From Emergomyces orientalis (taxonomy: Eukaryota > Ascomycota > Eurotiomycetes > Onygenales > Ajellomycetaceae): a DNA stretch of 64,000 nucleotides. Position numbers and translations under genes: made by a program. Shown piece by piece: positions 21,915 to 33,559 of this stretch. Position 1 is the first letter of the stretch. Every line of letters begins with the position of its first letter. The DNA lies in NCBI GenBank assembly GCA_002110485.1, contig MOWL01000001.1, forward strand, positions 1,922,001 to 1,986,000, given 5' to 3'. A model generated the notes under the pieces. It saw only the letters and a list, made by a program, of their open reading frames with translations. It searched no databases and was not told where the DNA came from.

Positions 21915-23866
21915 CTATAACGCAACGTTCAAAACCAAGCTCACATCCCGAACTTGCGAACCTGCCAAATCCTCGAGAACTGGAATAAGGTCTAATAGTT
22001 CATTATCGTGAGCGTCCGAGAACCAACTGCTAATGGGAATGGCATGCTGGGGGTGGAAGATGTAAGATGTTGGGGAGTTGTCGATGATAATAGTATCTCG
22101 GAGGTCGCGGCCAACTTGAGAAAGATCCTGCGGCCACCAAGAGGGTAAGTTAAATGAATATTCTTATTGTCGTAGAGTGAGAGACATACTTTGACATAGT
22201 TTCCCTGATGATTATAACAGCTGTCTCTAAATAACCGATGATGTATGACTTTATGGATATCTAGCTGGTCTAATAGAGGATCACCATACTGCAAAGTGAA
22301 CTCATGTTAGCTACTCATATCGTCATCCCGCATAAATGTCAGCTTTTAACGAACCTTTGATACAGATGCTGTAAAAACGACAACCTCATAGAGTTCTCCT
22401 ACTCGTTTCATAAACTGATCCACACCGGGCCGCTTAATCACGTAGATATTATGATATTGCCCTTCGATTTCCACTGGAATGGTGAAATCCGCTTTCTCAA
22501 GGACCTAAAATACTTTCGTCAGTACAATCGCATAACAACATCACCAAAAGCGAAACTGAGACGCTTGTCTTACTTTAAAACTGCTGTGGACAAGGGTTTC
22601 ATCAAGGTCGAGGACAAGACACTTGCGGCTCTGAAGGTGGGGTTCAATGGGAGGTAATAACCACTGTTGCTTCTCTGGCTGAATTGCTGGAACCGGTGGG
22701 ATGTACTTGTTTGTCGCTTCCGCATTGCGATCTAACGGGGGTGGAGGTGGAATTTCCATCGCTGGCTGAGCGGGTTCGTCATGGAGTGGAGGATCCACGT
22801 CTTCGTCTATGTAACTATCCGTAGACTGTGTATCTTGCATGGTGACATCGTGATCGCCGTTGGGCTGTTTGGAGACGGCGTCCATAGGCCCCGGCTTTTT
22901 CTCAACGGAAACGCTAGTTGTGTTTGAAGAGGCTGACTTCTCGGATGCGGGGATGGGTGGTAAATCCGAATCTCGACCTGTATAGGTCTTGGAACCCGAA
23001 CCCGAGCCTGAGCCTGAGTTGGATGGTGCTGGTAGGTTTGAATTTTTATCAAAATGCTTTGCAGCAGAGCTATCCAAACCAGCTTCTCCTGGGACTGCGG
23101 TCACACCATCCTCTGTGTGCGGCTCCTTACGGTCCGCATTTGCCTTCAGCGCAACTTTTTCGTCAAAAGAAGTTGGTTCTCTGGAATCGGCGATGCTCGA
23201 ATCTGCCGCGCTGGGTTCTGCTTTCTCGACTGGCGTTGGCTGCCTACCATGGGACGACTGTGGCTTTACGGATCTCTTTGGGGGTATGCTGGAGTCTTCC
23301 TGATCGTCGTTTGATGCGCCGCCACAGCAACTGAGGAACGAAAACAGCTTCGAGGGTCCCTTCCCCAAGTTTTCTTTGGGCGGATCATCCGCATCGGGCG
23401 TGGACACCTTAGGGTTGGTGCCGGCGGCATTCGGAGCGTCCGTGCGCCGGGACCGCTTACTACTTGCCATACTTCCAGCACGCTTCTTGTTTCCAGCATT
23501 GCTTTCAGTGCCATCTTGTGGCCTGTCTGGAGCGGCGGGCGGCCCTCGTTGTTTTGCATTGGAAGACGACCGAGACGGGACGCGAAGGAATGATCGCTTT
23601 TTCTTTGGGCGTTCAGCATTGCCCGATGAACCTTGAATCGAGTTCGTATGCGATGTGTGTCGCTCTAGAGGGGCCTCATTAATTGACTGTTCGGTGTCAG
23701 TCGACGATAAATTTTTGGAAGTCGCATCGTTAGGAAGAGGTAAGACAGAGTCTTTAAAAGCGAGGTTGGTGTCAGCAAAGGCATGGTTTTCGAGAGATGA
23801 TAATTAAACAAATTGAGGTGAATAGAATAACTCACTGGACCCTGGGCCGTTGGATGAAGCCGTCAT
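21915..23866 (-). CDS. Psr1/NIF-type HAD phosphatase (SCP/FCP1 family)
   Basis: Exons 23866-23836, 23751-22574, 22504-22355, 22288-22190 and 22127-21915 give 556 residues. The C-terminal 180 residues form an NLI-interacting-factor/CTD small-phosphatase domain with the catalytic DLDETLVHSS (about 392-401, Asp nucleophile and Asp acid/base). Downstream are VIKRPGVDQF, VVFTASVSKYGDPLLD, HHRLFRDSC, IIIDNSPTSYIFHPQHAIP and FSDAHDNELLDLIPVLEDL. Best fit is yeast Psr1/Psr2, membrane-linked phosphatases needed for sodium stress response. The N-terminal 380 residues are low-complexity (Ser, Pro, Lys). A KLFSFLSCCGG motif sits near residue 150 instead of at the N-terminus, where Psr1 has its acylated Cys pair. 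The first intron was placed by phase: donor GTGAGT after residue 10, acceptor TTTTAAAG. Other parts are well supported. Confidence 0.88.
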
Positions 23867-26800
23867 GGGTAGGTTCGCGAAAGCTAACTCCGGCGGGTGG
23901 AAGAATGAGGATGTGTTGACCTCTCAATGAACGATCCGGGGGGGGGGGGGAAATATGCCGGTTTAACACAAGCTGTGAGAGACCTAAACACAAATGTGAT
24001 ACCTCAAAAACCACCACCTCACTTGTATGCCGAATCAAAAGACTGGCGAGAAGAGGACTTCCAGCCTTTTCCCTCCTGAGTCTATGCGACCAGAATTGAA
24101 CACTTGTTGTTTGCTTGTAAGGGGATAGCGAACGATAAGACTAGCTTCATCCAGCCACAGGAACCGGCCACGAATATATCCACGAAATCGGCAGCTCCGT
24201 AATCGCTTTCCCAGTCAGCTTTAACCTGTCAATGTTCGCAAACAGACCAAGAATTGATATAAATGTTTGTATCGATCAAGGAACGAAGGACTCCAGCGGG
24301 CGAAGTTTCCCCAAACTCGCGTCTTCGCGCTTAGGTGAATGTCGTTAACAGTAGTGGTGTGCAGTTAAGCTCATCCAAGTGCTATCCCAACGGACCTACA
24401 AGCCGATCGAAGAAGCTCCACGAGGTCTCCAGCGGGAGATGAACGAAGTGAGACAGGCTGGACGAGGCGACGACGGATTGGAGGAGGTCCTTGCGACGGG
24501 CAGAAGCGAGCCAAGGCTGGGTATAGCAAGCAGCCCAAGGAGGAATAGTCCAGCCGAAAGGGAGAAAGGGCTGAGAAAAACTGGGCGTGAGTTCAGGTCG
24601 AATCCCGCCTGGCACAAGCGAATTGGCAAGGGGGAGAGTGTCAGGGCACGGAACCAGCTCAACCGTCTCAGGGGTGATACTGCTCGCAACAGGGCAGAAA
24701 CGAAGACAACACAGAATACCAACAGTAACAGAGGTGGAGGGCGAGGAGGACAAGCGGAGTTGGTTCAACACAGCGGTGGTTGGGTTGGAATGGGATGGGT
24801 CAGGGTGTGGTCTGGGCGGAGAGGAAAGGGGGCACCGAGTCCTGTACTATACTGTACTGTAATATACTGTGGCTGGCTCCAGCAGAATACGCCATACGAG
24901 GGTTGTGACTTCTGTTACGGGTGTATTACGGCAGATCTGCCAGTTGTTCACCATACTGCAGATGCCAATATTTCAGGCCATCGTCGGCTGCACCATTTTC
25001 AATCCATGCACATACCAGGTTATATTACGCGCATTTTAAGAGTACTATTAGTATTTGTGGTTGGGGCAATCTCATTATGATGTTGCATTGGCTGATCTAG
25101 GTCCACGCGTATCGTTAGCCTTGGTAATATTACCCCCAACGTACAGCTTGCGGAATTTGAATTTCTCATTACCTAACACATCAACTGCCTAAAAAATACA
25201 TGGTCACGTGATGTTCAGAACGGTGGGTTACCTCCAAGAGTATTACAGTTGATCAACAACCTTTCTTCTTTCATGACCGCGATTGCACTGAGGTCACGGA
25301 GTACTTAAGATATGGATTTGCGTTTACACGGCGACAGGCCCTCTTTCAACAGCAAATTGCGTCTCTTCACCCAAAATAGATTTTGTTGGGCCCATCTTGC
25401 GTGCCGATCAATAGCTACCCAATCACAGTTCCTCTTCTCATTCCGTTTCAATTAAATAAGGTATAGGCTCGGCATATGACTTCTTGTGTCCTCCTCCCAC
25501 TTCAAGTTATGTCAGAGGCTGCAAGGTAGCGCGCGCTCTATGGCGGGGGATCAATCGACGTAACCGAAGAACTTCAATTATAATCATTTGCTCCAGAAGG
25601 CCTCAAATCAGTCGAGACCGGTGGCTAATATCGGCTTGATGGAGCTGAGCAACCCATGAAACATTAGCAACCCTTGAAAAGCGGAGTAAGGAATCTTGCA
25701 TGGGTTTGCCATGTACGTGCACACAGAACTATGGTTGTTTCTCGTGGTTTTGAACTGCAGGTTTCGCAGTGCAACCACACAGCCTGACCCCGTTTCAGGC
25801 AGGGGTTTCTCCCTTTCGCCGAAACTAACGAAACCGACGGCGTCTAGATATCTCAGGGACTCAAGTGTTTCTTTATGAGCATTGTGCAAACTCAAACATG
25901 TTTCTTATGCTCCCTACGCTTTGGTCATTAACGATTTTGAAGGTCGTACATGGGCTGTGCGCAAGCCTCTGCTATGCAATCCTGTCGCGTTTTAGGCTAC
26001 GGAGCCACTGGCATAATAAATTTTGGGAGTTGTATATTATGTCAAGCAAATGATAAAATGCCAGTCAGTTCGAACGGCGGCAATATGGTCGAGAAGCAAG
26101 CTCATCGAACGGAGATGCTTCGCGGGATCGAGGCATTCCTAGAAATGCCCAGTCCCTTCATGTCCCACTAGTGCCAAGGGTACAGTTCGTTGCTGCCATT
26201 GGGCAGTCTATTTTCTTCACGGCGCTTACACACGAATCTAGATCGGAAAGCGGTTAGCCAACTGGCTGCCCACTACCATTCCCCACCAAAGCCACTACGG
26301 GTAGTTTACCGCTAACAATGACGGCCAAGCCCGCCGCTGCAGCTTGGCAGCACGAGGCGTGCTTGGTTCCACTGTGATAGTGACAATGATCGAACAAAGC
26401 CCAGGGCAGCAGTACAGATGATATTGGTTCGACATGGTTTCGGAAGGCAAATTTCATGACCGGCGAATGGTATGCGGGTGTATGCAGCATGTTATTCTTC
26501 AGTCATCTGGAGTCAGGCAACCAACCTGGCGCCAGAGATAGAAGTTATGAATTGGGGAACTTTCGGCAAAACTTTAGCTTGGCAAGAGAGCTTTTGAAGG
26601 ATGGTGACTCCATGACTCACAAACTCGACAAGCTGTTATTGAGGCACTCTTTTGTCAAAATCATGGAGGTGGAGGGATTTGATAATTGATGCCCTGCAAT
26701 CTGATTGATTTATCATTCGCCTGCATGGGCAGACCCCATGGGCGGCTGAGGCGAATCAAGTTACATTATGTGTATTATTACTCCTGTAATCGTATTTCGA

Positions 26801-27283
26801 CCCAAACACTCGTACAGTCCAGTACCGCCCAGTAAAACAAGCCACACCAACGATAAATCTGTGACACGTGATTTGAATGTCATGTGAGTCTCCACACCAG
26901 ATTCTAGGCGTCATCACATGCCATTGATGCTGCCAAGAATATGTCAAAAGGACTGTGTTCAGCCGAGTAACCAAGTATTGGGTTTCTTGAACTTCATCCT
27001 TCAAGTTACACCTTTGTCTGGTATAGTTGGCATTCCCCCGACCTACAGCAGGGACTGAGAATAGCAAAAGAGCAAGGGATGACCTAATCTTGTACTCACG
27101 CATTCTGACACTGCAAAAAAGAAATCGGATTGCAATCCCAAAGACGGGAACCTGCCCTTTTCTGCTTCCAGTTGCTTTCGAGGCTAACAATGCAATACCT
27201 GGAAGGGAGATAAAACGGCATATTTGAGCCCAAGTTCAGCCGGGCTGTGAGCGATCGTACACCGTATTCCATACACGGGCACA
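23867..27283. other. intergenic between divergent genes, 3.4 kb
   Basis: The largest gene-free gap here, between the Psr1-type gene (minus) and the ABC transporter (plus). It contains a run of 13 G at 23938-23950, a CT/GA-rich part (24380-24800) with overlapping open frames on both strands that look like low complexity, and a CACGGAGTAC word at 25295-25304. The rest (25100-27200) has mixed composition with many stops in all frames. I see no gene. Confidence 0.45.
23938..23950. repeat. G13 homopolymer
   Basis: Thirteen consecutive G about 70 bases upstream of the Psr1-type start codon (poly-C on the sense strand, probably in its leader). A likely spot for length error or polymorphism. Confidence 0.9.
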
Positions 27284-29872
27284 ATGGCTGCTCAGTCGAC
27301 GTTGCGACCTCCAGAGGACCCCTTGCTTCTTTTATATACCCACTATTCGAAACTGTTGCAAGACCGATTCCGCAAATCTTCCAAAACCGCCAGGCTACTT
27401 GCAACTACAACTCTCCTATTGTCGATAATCGGAAGCGGATATGGGGGATATCGCTGGTGGGAGGAGTGGTCGAGGGAGCGGGCTCAGGGGAAACGTCTGT
27501 TGAGGAAGAATTCCGGTATTCGTAGCAAGGATGGAACGCGGATAATATACGTTCCCTACAAATCGTCTGTATCGTCTTCCAATAACTCGAAAGTAACCAT
27601 TCGCCCGACGAAGCAAACGACATTCGATGCGCATCGACGGCTATTCCTGAATCCTCCCAGGGCGGCCGGCTTTGGTGATATATCATCTCTACCAACCCAA
27701 ATACCACCTCCCTCCACCAAACCGGGTTTGAATCTGGCATTCTTGCATCAGTTTCTCAGCCTCCTAAGTATCATGATTCCGAGGTGGAATAGCAAGGAAA
27801 CTGGGTTTTTAGTTAGTCACGGTGTCTTTCTCATGCTCAGGACATATTTATCCCTCGTGGTGGCAAGACTTGATGGAGAGATTGTCCGAGATTTGGTCGC
27901 CGGCAAGGGCAAAGCTTTCATTTGGGGCCTCATCAAATGGTGTGGAATTGGCACATTCGCGTCTTACACCAATGCAATGATCAAATTCCTCCAATCCAAA
28001 GTCTCGATTGCCTTCCGAACGCGACTCACAAGATACATACATGATCTTTACCTCAACGATAACATAAATTACTACAAGCTCTCCAATCTTGATGGAGGGG
28101 TTGGCCAATCAGCGGATCAATTCATCACACAGGACCTTACGCGGTTCTGTGCCTCCTCTGCGAAGCTATATTCTTCTATCGGGAAACCACTAGTGGACCT
28201 TTTCGTTTTCAACTATCAACTCTATCGTTCGCTAGGACCTCTAGCACTGACAGGAATCTTAAGTGGGTATTTCGGCACGGCAACAATACTGCGCCGGGTT
28301 TCTCCGCCCTTCGGAAAGTTGACAGCGGTTGAGGGTAAAAAGGAGGGTGACTTCAGAAGTCTCCACTCTCGACTTCTAGCAAATGCTGAAGAGGTGGCAT
28401 TCTACGGCGGAGCTGAAATGGAACGTGTGTTCCTGACCAAAAGTTTTAAAGATCTCCAACGATGGATGGAAGGTATATACAGCCTGAAAATCCGTTATAA
28501 TATGCTTGAGGATATGATTCTTAAGTATTCTTGGTCCGCTTTCGGGTATCTTATCACATCACTGCCCATATTTCTACCGGCATGGGGCGGTCTAGCTGGC
28601 GTTTCCGAAATGACTTTCTCCTCCGCCGAAACTTCTGGCAGGGAGAGAGACCGTATGAAAGATTTCATTACAAATAAGCGACTCATGCTTTCCCTAGCGG
28701 ATGCAGGTGGCCGGATGATGTATAGCATCAAAGACCTTTCGGAATTGGCAGGATACACCTCTCGGGTGTATACGTTAATATCAACGCTCCACCGCGTACA
28801 CGCTAATGCATATGCGTATCACCGTGGTTCTCACCCGGAATTATACTCACTTTCGGATGTACAAGGCACGATCCACAGTGGTTTCGACGGTGTGCGCCTT
28901 GAGCATGTTCCTGTCGTAGCGCCATCTCTCTTCCCGCAAGGTGGTGATGAGCTTATCGAATCATTAACCTTTATAGTCCATTCTGGCGAGCATCTTCTGA
29001 TTTCTGGGCCGAATGGTGTTGGAAAATCTGCCATTGCTCGCATTGTCGCGGGACTCTGGCCGGTTTACCGTGGCCTAGTCAGTCGGCCTAGAAGCTTTGG
29101 TGCAGATGGGATAATGTTCCTCCCGCAGCGCCCGTACCTTAGCGTGGGCACCCTGCGTGACCAAGTCATCTATCCCCATAGCGAAATGGACATGCGAGAA
29201 GTCGGGAAGAGCGAGGCTGATCTACTTCGCGTATTGAACGATGTCCACCTAGGCTATCTACCTGATCGGGAGGGTGGCTGGGACTGTCGAAAGGAATGGA
29301 AAGATGTTCTGAGTGGCGGTGAAAAGCAGCGCATGGGTATGGCAAGGCTCTTCTACCACGAACCTCAATATGCATTCGTCGATGAAGCCACCTCTGCTGT
29401 CTCTTCTGATGTGGAAGGCTTGCTCTATGAACAAGCCAAGCAGCGGGGGATCACTTTGATTACGATCTCCACAAGGGTTTCACTGAAGAAGTACCACACT
29501 TTTAATCTCACCCTTGGCATGGGAGAGGACGGCACGGAATGGGAAATCGACCGCATCGGCACGGAAAAGGAGAAGATGGGCGTCGAAAAGGAAATACAGG
29601 AACTGCGGAAGCGGCTTGATGAAGTCGAGGGGTGGAAGGTGCGAAGACAAGAAATCGATGACGAGCTGCGTAAGGTGTGGGTTCGTGGTGGCGAGGCTGA
29701 GCTGGCTCCTCCTCCATACCAAGAAGGGGAGGAAAATGAGGTCGAAGCTAAAGGGCAAAACGAACAGGGGGGTAGGGATGCAGATGCAGATGCAGATGCG
29801 GATGCGGATGCGGATGCAAATGCCGATGCAAATAGGGATAGTCTGGATGCACAAGCTGGGGCCATAGAATAG
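27284..29872 (+). CDS. peroxisomal acyl-CoA ABC half transporter (ABCD/Pxa1-like)
   Basis: Single exon of 862 residues. ABCD half transporters form dimers in the peroxisomal membrane and import long-chain acyl-CoA for beta-oxidation. The membrane domain (about 140-480) carries the ABCD EAA-like loop EEVAFYGGAEME near 369. The nucleotide-binding domain has Walker A GPNGVGKS (about 574), signature LSGGEKQRMGMARL (about 675) and Walker B with catalytic Glu YAFVDEATS (about 695). The N-terminus has one hydrophobic segment, LLATTTLLLSIIGSGYGGYRW. The C-terminal 100 residues are a charged coiled-coil-like stretch ending in a DADADA repeat encoded by an imperfect GATGCA array. Length resembles yeast Pxa1 more than short plant or animal forms. 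Which of Pxa1 or Pxa2 it matches was not settled. Confidence 0.9.
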   Translation: MAAQSTLRPPEDPLLLLYTHYSKLLQDRFRKSSKTARLLATTTLLLSIIGSGYGGYRWWEEWSRERAQGKRLLRKNSGIRSKDGTRIIYVPYKSSVSSSNNSKVTIRPTKQTTFDAHRRLFLNPPRAAGFGDISSLPTQIPPPSTKPGLNLAFLHQFLSLLSIMIPRWNSKETGFLVSHGVFLMLRTYLSLVVARLDGEIVRDLVAGKGKAFIWGLIKWCGIGTFASYTNAMIKFLQSKVSIAFRTRLTRYIHDLYLNDNINYYKLSNLDGGVGQSADQFITQDLTRFCASSAKLYSSIGKPLVDLFVFNYQLYRSLGPLALTGILSGYFGTATILRRVSPPFGKLTAVEGKKEGDFRSLHSRLLANAEEVAFYGGAEMERVFLTKSFKDLQRWMEGIYSLKIRYNMLEDMILKYSWSAFGYLITSLPIFLPAWGGLAGVSEMTFSSAETSGRERDRMKDFITNKRLMLSLADAGGRMMYSIKDLSELAGYTSRVYTLISTLHRVHANAYAYHRGSHPELYSLSDVQGTIHSGFDGVRLEHVPVVAPSLFPQGGDELIESLTFIVHSGEHLLISGPNGVGKSAIARIVAGLWPVYRGLVSRPRSFGADGIMFLPQRPYLSVGTLRDQVIYPHSEMDMREVGKSEADLLRVLNDVHLGYLPDREGGWDCRKEWKDVLSGGEKQRMGMARLFYHEPQYAFVDEATSAVSSDVEGLLYEQAKQRGITLITISTRVSLKKYHTFNLTLGMGEDGTEWEIDRIGTEKEKMGVEKEIQELRKRLDEVEGWKVRRQEIDDELRKVWVRGGEAELAPPPYQEGEENEVEAKGQNEQGGRDADADADADADADANADANRDSLDAQAGAIE
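29776..29832 (+). repeat. coding GATGCN hexamer array in the transporter tail
   Basis: About nine imperfect hexamer units (GATGCA, GATGCG, GATGCC, AATGCA) encode an Asp-Ala run near the C-terminus of the ABCD transporter. Probably length-variable between strains. Confidence 0.85.
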
Positions 29873-30637
29873 AACATCTATTTTGTTGGTCGATTTTGAG
29901 CCTTTGTCTTTCGGATGCGTCTATTTTTTACCTATCATAGTGTATTTCTATAAATACCAGCATAAGATACATATTCCATATGGAACTAGTTACATTTTCT
30001 CAGAATAAGAAATTCACCTTTACTATCTTATCACATCTGCGCGTCCACGCAGAGCGTAACAATAATTGGATGAGGTGTCGGTGTGGTTCACTAAACGCCC
30101 TTTTTGGCGGCACAGTCAAATGCTTAGTGGCATCCCTGTTGTTTGGTTCCCCATCTTCTTCCGCAGACTGGACAACCCTCTCAACGTCTAGCCCGGCTAA
30201 TCGACAAATCAGAAGAAGCAAAAAACAAGCAGCACATGAACAGCCATAAGAATGTGTCTCACCATAGGAAAGTAAAAGCAGGGAAAAGGGTAAAAGAGGC
30301 AAATACAGGGATCTTTCCACCATATGACCATTGCACGGATATCGTATCTCCGCGATGTCTCTTTCGTGCACCACACCAATGATCTCGAGCCAACAACGGC
30401 CGCCAAACATATATAAATATATATCTCTCGTCTCATCTTCCGGCCTGGAGCGGATTTCGGCTTGATTAAGAAGTATCCAATGTTTGTTTGGGTTTGAGAT
30501 TATCATATTCATGAAGATATCAGTTGAAAGACGAAAAGCAAAAGACAAAGAACGAAAGGAAAGAAAGAAAGAAAGTATATTTGCTTTTCACATACGACGC
30601 AATATATGACGGAGTAGTATTCCCCCAACCCACCACA
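29873..30637. other. intergenic between ABC transporter and P450
   Basis: 3' region of the transporter followed by the P450 promoter, with an AT-rich stretch ATATATAAATATATATCT at about 30408-30425 and a purine-rich leader (30530-30575). A GACGGAGTAG word lies at 30608-30617 just before the start codon. No other gene seen. Confidence 0.45.
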
Positions 30638-32640
30638 ATGCTATCCAATATCCCGTACATTACTCCGCTGGAGATGGCGATATGCATACCCATCGTTCTG
30701 CTCGTCGCTCCGTTCCTCCTGACTTGGGTTGTTACTAACATCAAGGCACATTATGGGTTCCGACAGGGAGGAGATCCTCCATTAATCCCTTATACCATTC
30801 CATGGCTTGGTCATGCACTGTTCTTCCGCCGCGGGACGACTCGTTTCTCGGGCTGGGTGAGGTTGGTTTAACCCTTTCTTATCCTTCCCCTGCTCTCCGT
30901 GGGTATTCCCATATCAGATACCCCCGGGGAAAAGATGAAACGAAAGGAACAAGGGGTGGGGAAAATTATAATGGAATTTGGCAGCCTTTGCTTATTATGT
31001 TTCGACCTCACATCTTCTAGGGAAAAATACCCTAACCTCCCCGTGTCGAGAACATTAATGGCAGGGAATTATTTGTATACGATTTTCGACACCAAACTCG
31101 CAAGCCAGATAGATCGCCGCCCAAAGATTTTCACTTTCGATCCCATTGTGTTGCTCGTGAATACGGCTTTTGGAGCCCCCCGAGCTGACCTTGATGTCCT
31201 TGGGAAGGGTCTCCCGGGTCACACTCACGGTCCAAACGGCACAGGTGACCAAAGCATGATCCCAGAACTTCATCGACAACATTTCCCTTACCTCAATGGC
31301 CCAACTTTACCCCCTATGGTATTTAAATTCAGTGAAGTTTTGACTGCCAGCCTAGAAAATGCGTTTCCAAGGAAAGAAGGCTATGATACCGACAACTCGT
31401 GGGTAAGGTTGGATTTTAAAGACTTTGTTATGCGGCATTTCACGCTTGCTTCCATTCCGATGTTGATGGGGATTCGTCTGATGGAAGTTTGGCCCCGAGC
31501 GTATGAAACTTTTTGGGAATTTGATTCCTGGGCATTAGAGCTCACGACGAACTTACCCAACATGCTCATGAAAGAGGCAACTGCAAGTCGAGAGGCGATG
31601 GTCTCCGTCTTAGAACGATGGGAAGAGGAAGCAACCAAGCACCGAAATTTCGAGGACGTGGAATCGGAAGATCCCGCGTGGGATGAATATTGGGGAGCCA
31701 GATTGGTGAGGCAAAGGCACCGCACGTTTCTGAATAATGGTATCAGTAAACGAGGGCGGGCTGTTTTCCATCTAGCAGTTATGTGGGCGTACGTTGTCTT
31801 CTCCTTTCCAATTGTATTTCTTACTTCCAACAACTGCATAGCTAATTATCGTCGAAAATAAGAACAAATGCCAACGCCACCCCGGCGGCCACATGGATGT
31901 TGATACATTGCGTTCTCGATCCGCAACTCCATTGTCGAGTTCGTCGTGCAATAGCATTGTCTCAAAGGCAAGATGGTACGGTAGATATCGAAAGCCTAGC
32001 CGCAAACGAGCTCATAAAATCGCTATTCCTTGAGATACTTCGCCTCTATGTGTCGTCACCGTCAGTGCGGTTGATCACAGAAACGACTGAACTTGGGGGT
32101 TACGTGTTTCGCAAGGGAAGCACGATCTTAATTCCCGGCCGAGAAATGCAAATGAATCCAGACGTTTGGTCTCCCGACGGCACATCTCGAGATGTTTCCG
32201 AATTTTGGGCCGAAAGGTTTATTGAGGAACAGGACGCTGATGGCAACAAGAGAGCAGAAATTAAAGCGCGTACCAAATTATTGGATGGAAGTGAACAGCA
32301 TGTGAGCATTAAAAGTGGGATGACACTATCGGCAGACGCAATGGCGATGCCTGGCAGAACACGGTCGAAGCGGTCGAGAGAACGAATGTATTCGATGCGC
32401 CCTTTTGGAGGAGGGTCTAGCTTTTGTCCCGGAAGGAACCTCGCGATGTACGAAATGGTTGTGAGCCTGGTGGCCATATTGTCGGCATTCGAGATCGAGG
32501 TTGATAAAGAAGCACTGTCTTCGAATGGAATGCCACAACCGAACTTTGATTTGTCGGGAACAATGGGGCCTGATAGGCAGTTTATTGTGAGAATGAGGAG
32601 GCGAGCGGGCTGCAAAATAAAAACTACTGGGCTTGGTTAA
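30638..32640 (+). CDS. cytochrome P450 monooxygenase
   Basis: Exons 30638-30861, 31021-31788 and 31863-32640 join in frame to 589 residues. An N-terminal membrane anchor (ICIPIVLLVAPFLLTWVV, about 14-32) precedes the Pro-rich hinge. The I-helix reads WATNANATPAATW and crosses the second intron. The ExxR motif is EILR, the PERF-like motif is FWAERF, and the heme-binding loop is FGGGSSFCPGRN with the Cys ligand. These are all the canonical P450 landmarks, so the enzyme looks intact. The Asn/Thr-Pro-Ala I-helix and the overall layout resemble the fungal CYP7/CYP8-like group (sterol or fatty-acid oxidations), but the substrate cannot be read from sequence. The first intron uses GTTGGT, a weak donor, chosen because its phase gives GWVREKYPNLPV; an alternative donor would change a few residues. 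Confidence 0.88.
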
Positions 32641-33219
32641 CCAACATTTCCAAACTCGCAGTAGGTTCGAAGATAAAATTTGTTACGGAAATAGGGGGTA
32701 AACAATGGCAATATATTCCATTAGTGTGTATTTGAAGTTAGTAACCGACATACCTAGTTTTCGCGGATATATGAAGAGGATAGCAGGCTATATTTTCAAT
32801 GAGATCAAAATGAAAACGCTCAAACAAATCCATGATGAGCCATACGGACATGTACATTATACATACATTGAATCATTAGTCATGCTCTTTTAATTCGTAA
32901 GCCCAAAACTTTGACTCCCTCCCTGTTAATACATTCCATCACACGGAACATGGTCGTATAAAACTTCTCTGAAGTCGCTATAACTGTTTGGGATGGGTAT
33001 GACCACAAATAAGGGGGATAAATTGGATAATTATGCATCACATATGATCGGCTCGCTGGCTTGTTCCAGAGCTTTCTTCATCAACAAGCATCATCCCTCA
33101 ACGTATAGGTTCCATATTCAACAATATAGTATTTTATCAAATTCTCCAGTCGTGGATTGAGGAGCACTGAAAAATTCTTGTTTTGATGTGGGGGACCGCA
33201 AACCCCACCAAGCATTCCA
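32641..33219. other. intergenic downstream of the P450
   Basis: AT-rich 3' region without conserved open frames. Confidence 0.4.
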
Positions 33220-33559
33220 TCACAGCCAGGGTATTAAGGGGTTATTTAGCGTTTTTTGAGTAAGCAGTAAGAGTGCTTTTGTTTTTGTCTCCTTCTCGAA
33301 CGCGTCCAAGTGCACCCTGCAGGGATCCAAAACCAGCACTCCTTTCAATCTATCCGCAAGTCCAGTATCTATGAGCCTCAGCGCAATGCCAAAGGCAAGG
33401 TTAGCGCCAGCTAAGATCACCACCAGCGCCACAGATGGAGCCGAAAAGTGTTCAGGTGCCCATGTCGCGGTCTGCAAAGAGTCGTTGAGACCAGCGGGGT
33501 AGTTATTCATATTTCAGCGCTAGTCGGTACCGAACACTGACAACCGTTGCCAGCGGGTG
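33220..33559 (-). pseudogene. relic of an alpha/beta hydrolase (HSL-type fold)
   Basis: The minus strand reads ATVVSVRYRLALKYE, then a frame change near 33510, then NYPAGLNDSLQTATWA and LAGANLAFGIALRLIDTGL and LKGVLVLDP. These words follow the order of HSL-type alpha/beta hydrolases: the YRLAPE strand, YPAGLND, the nucleophile elbow GDSAGANLA, then LVLYP. The frame change leaves an in-frame TAA after KYE. The nucleophile elbow reads VVILAGANL, so the catalytic Ser is a Leu (codon TTA where TCA would encode Ser). The oxyanion HGGG region upstream and the Asp/His part downstream are missing. The fragment is therefore a dead remnant of about 110 residues. Endpoints are approximate. Confidence 0.72.

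Noticed and set aside
24560..24640. T-loop-like word near GGTCGAATCCCG suggesting a tRNA
   Set aside because: No matching acceptor, D or anticodon stems could be drawn around it.
24379..25080. Open frame of 233 codons on the plus strand
   Set aside because: Arg/Gly/Glu-rich low-complexity translation from a GA-rich leader region, with overlapping open frames on the other strand and no recognised motif.
33220..33510. The hydrolase fragment as a short real gene starting at the ATG near 33510
   Set aside because: It lacks the nucleophile Ser and both flanking catalytic regions, and coding similarity continues upstream in another frame, so a relic fits better.
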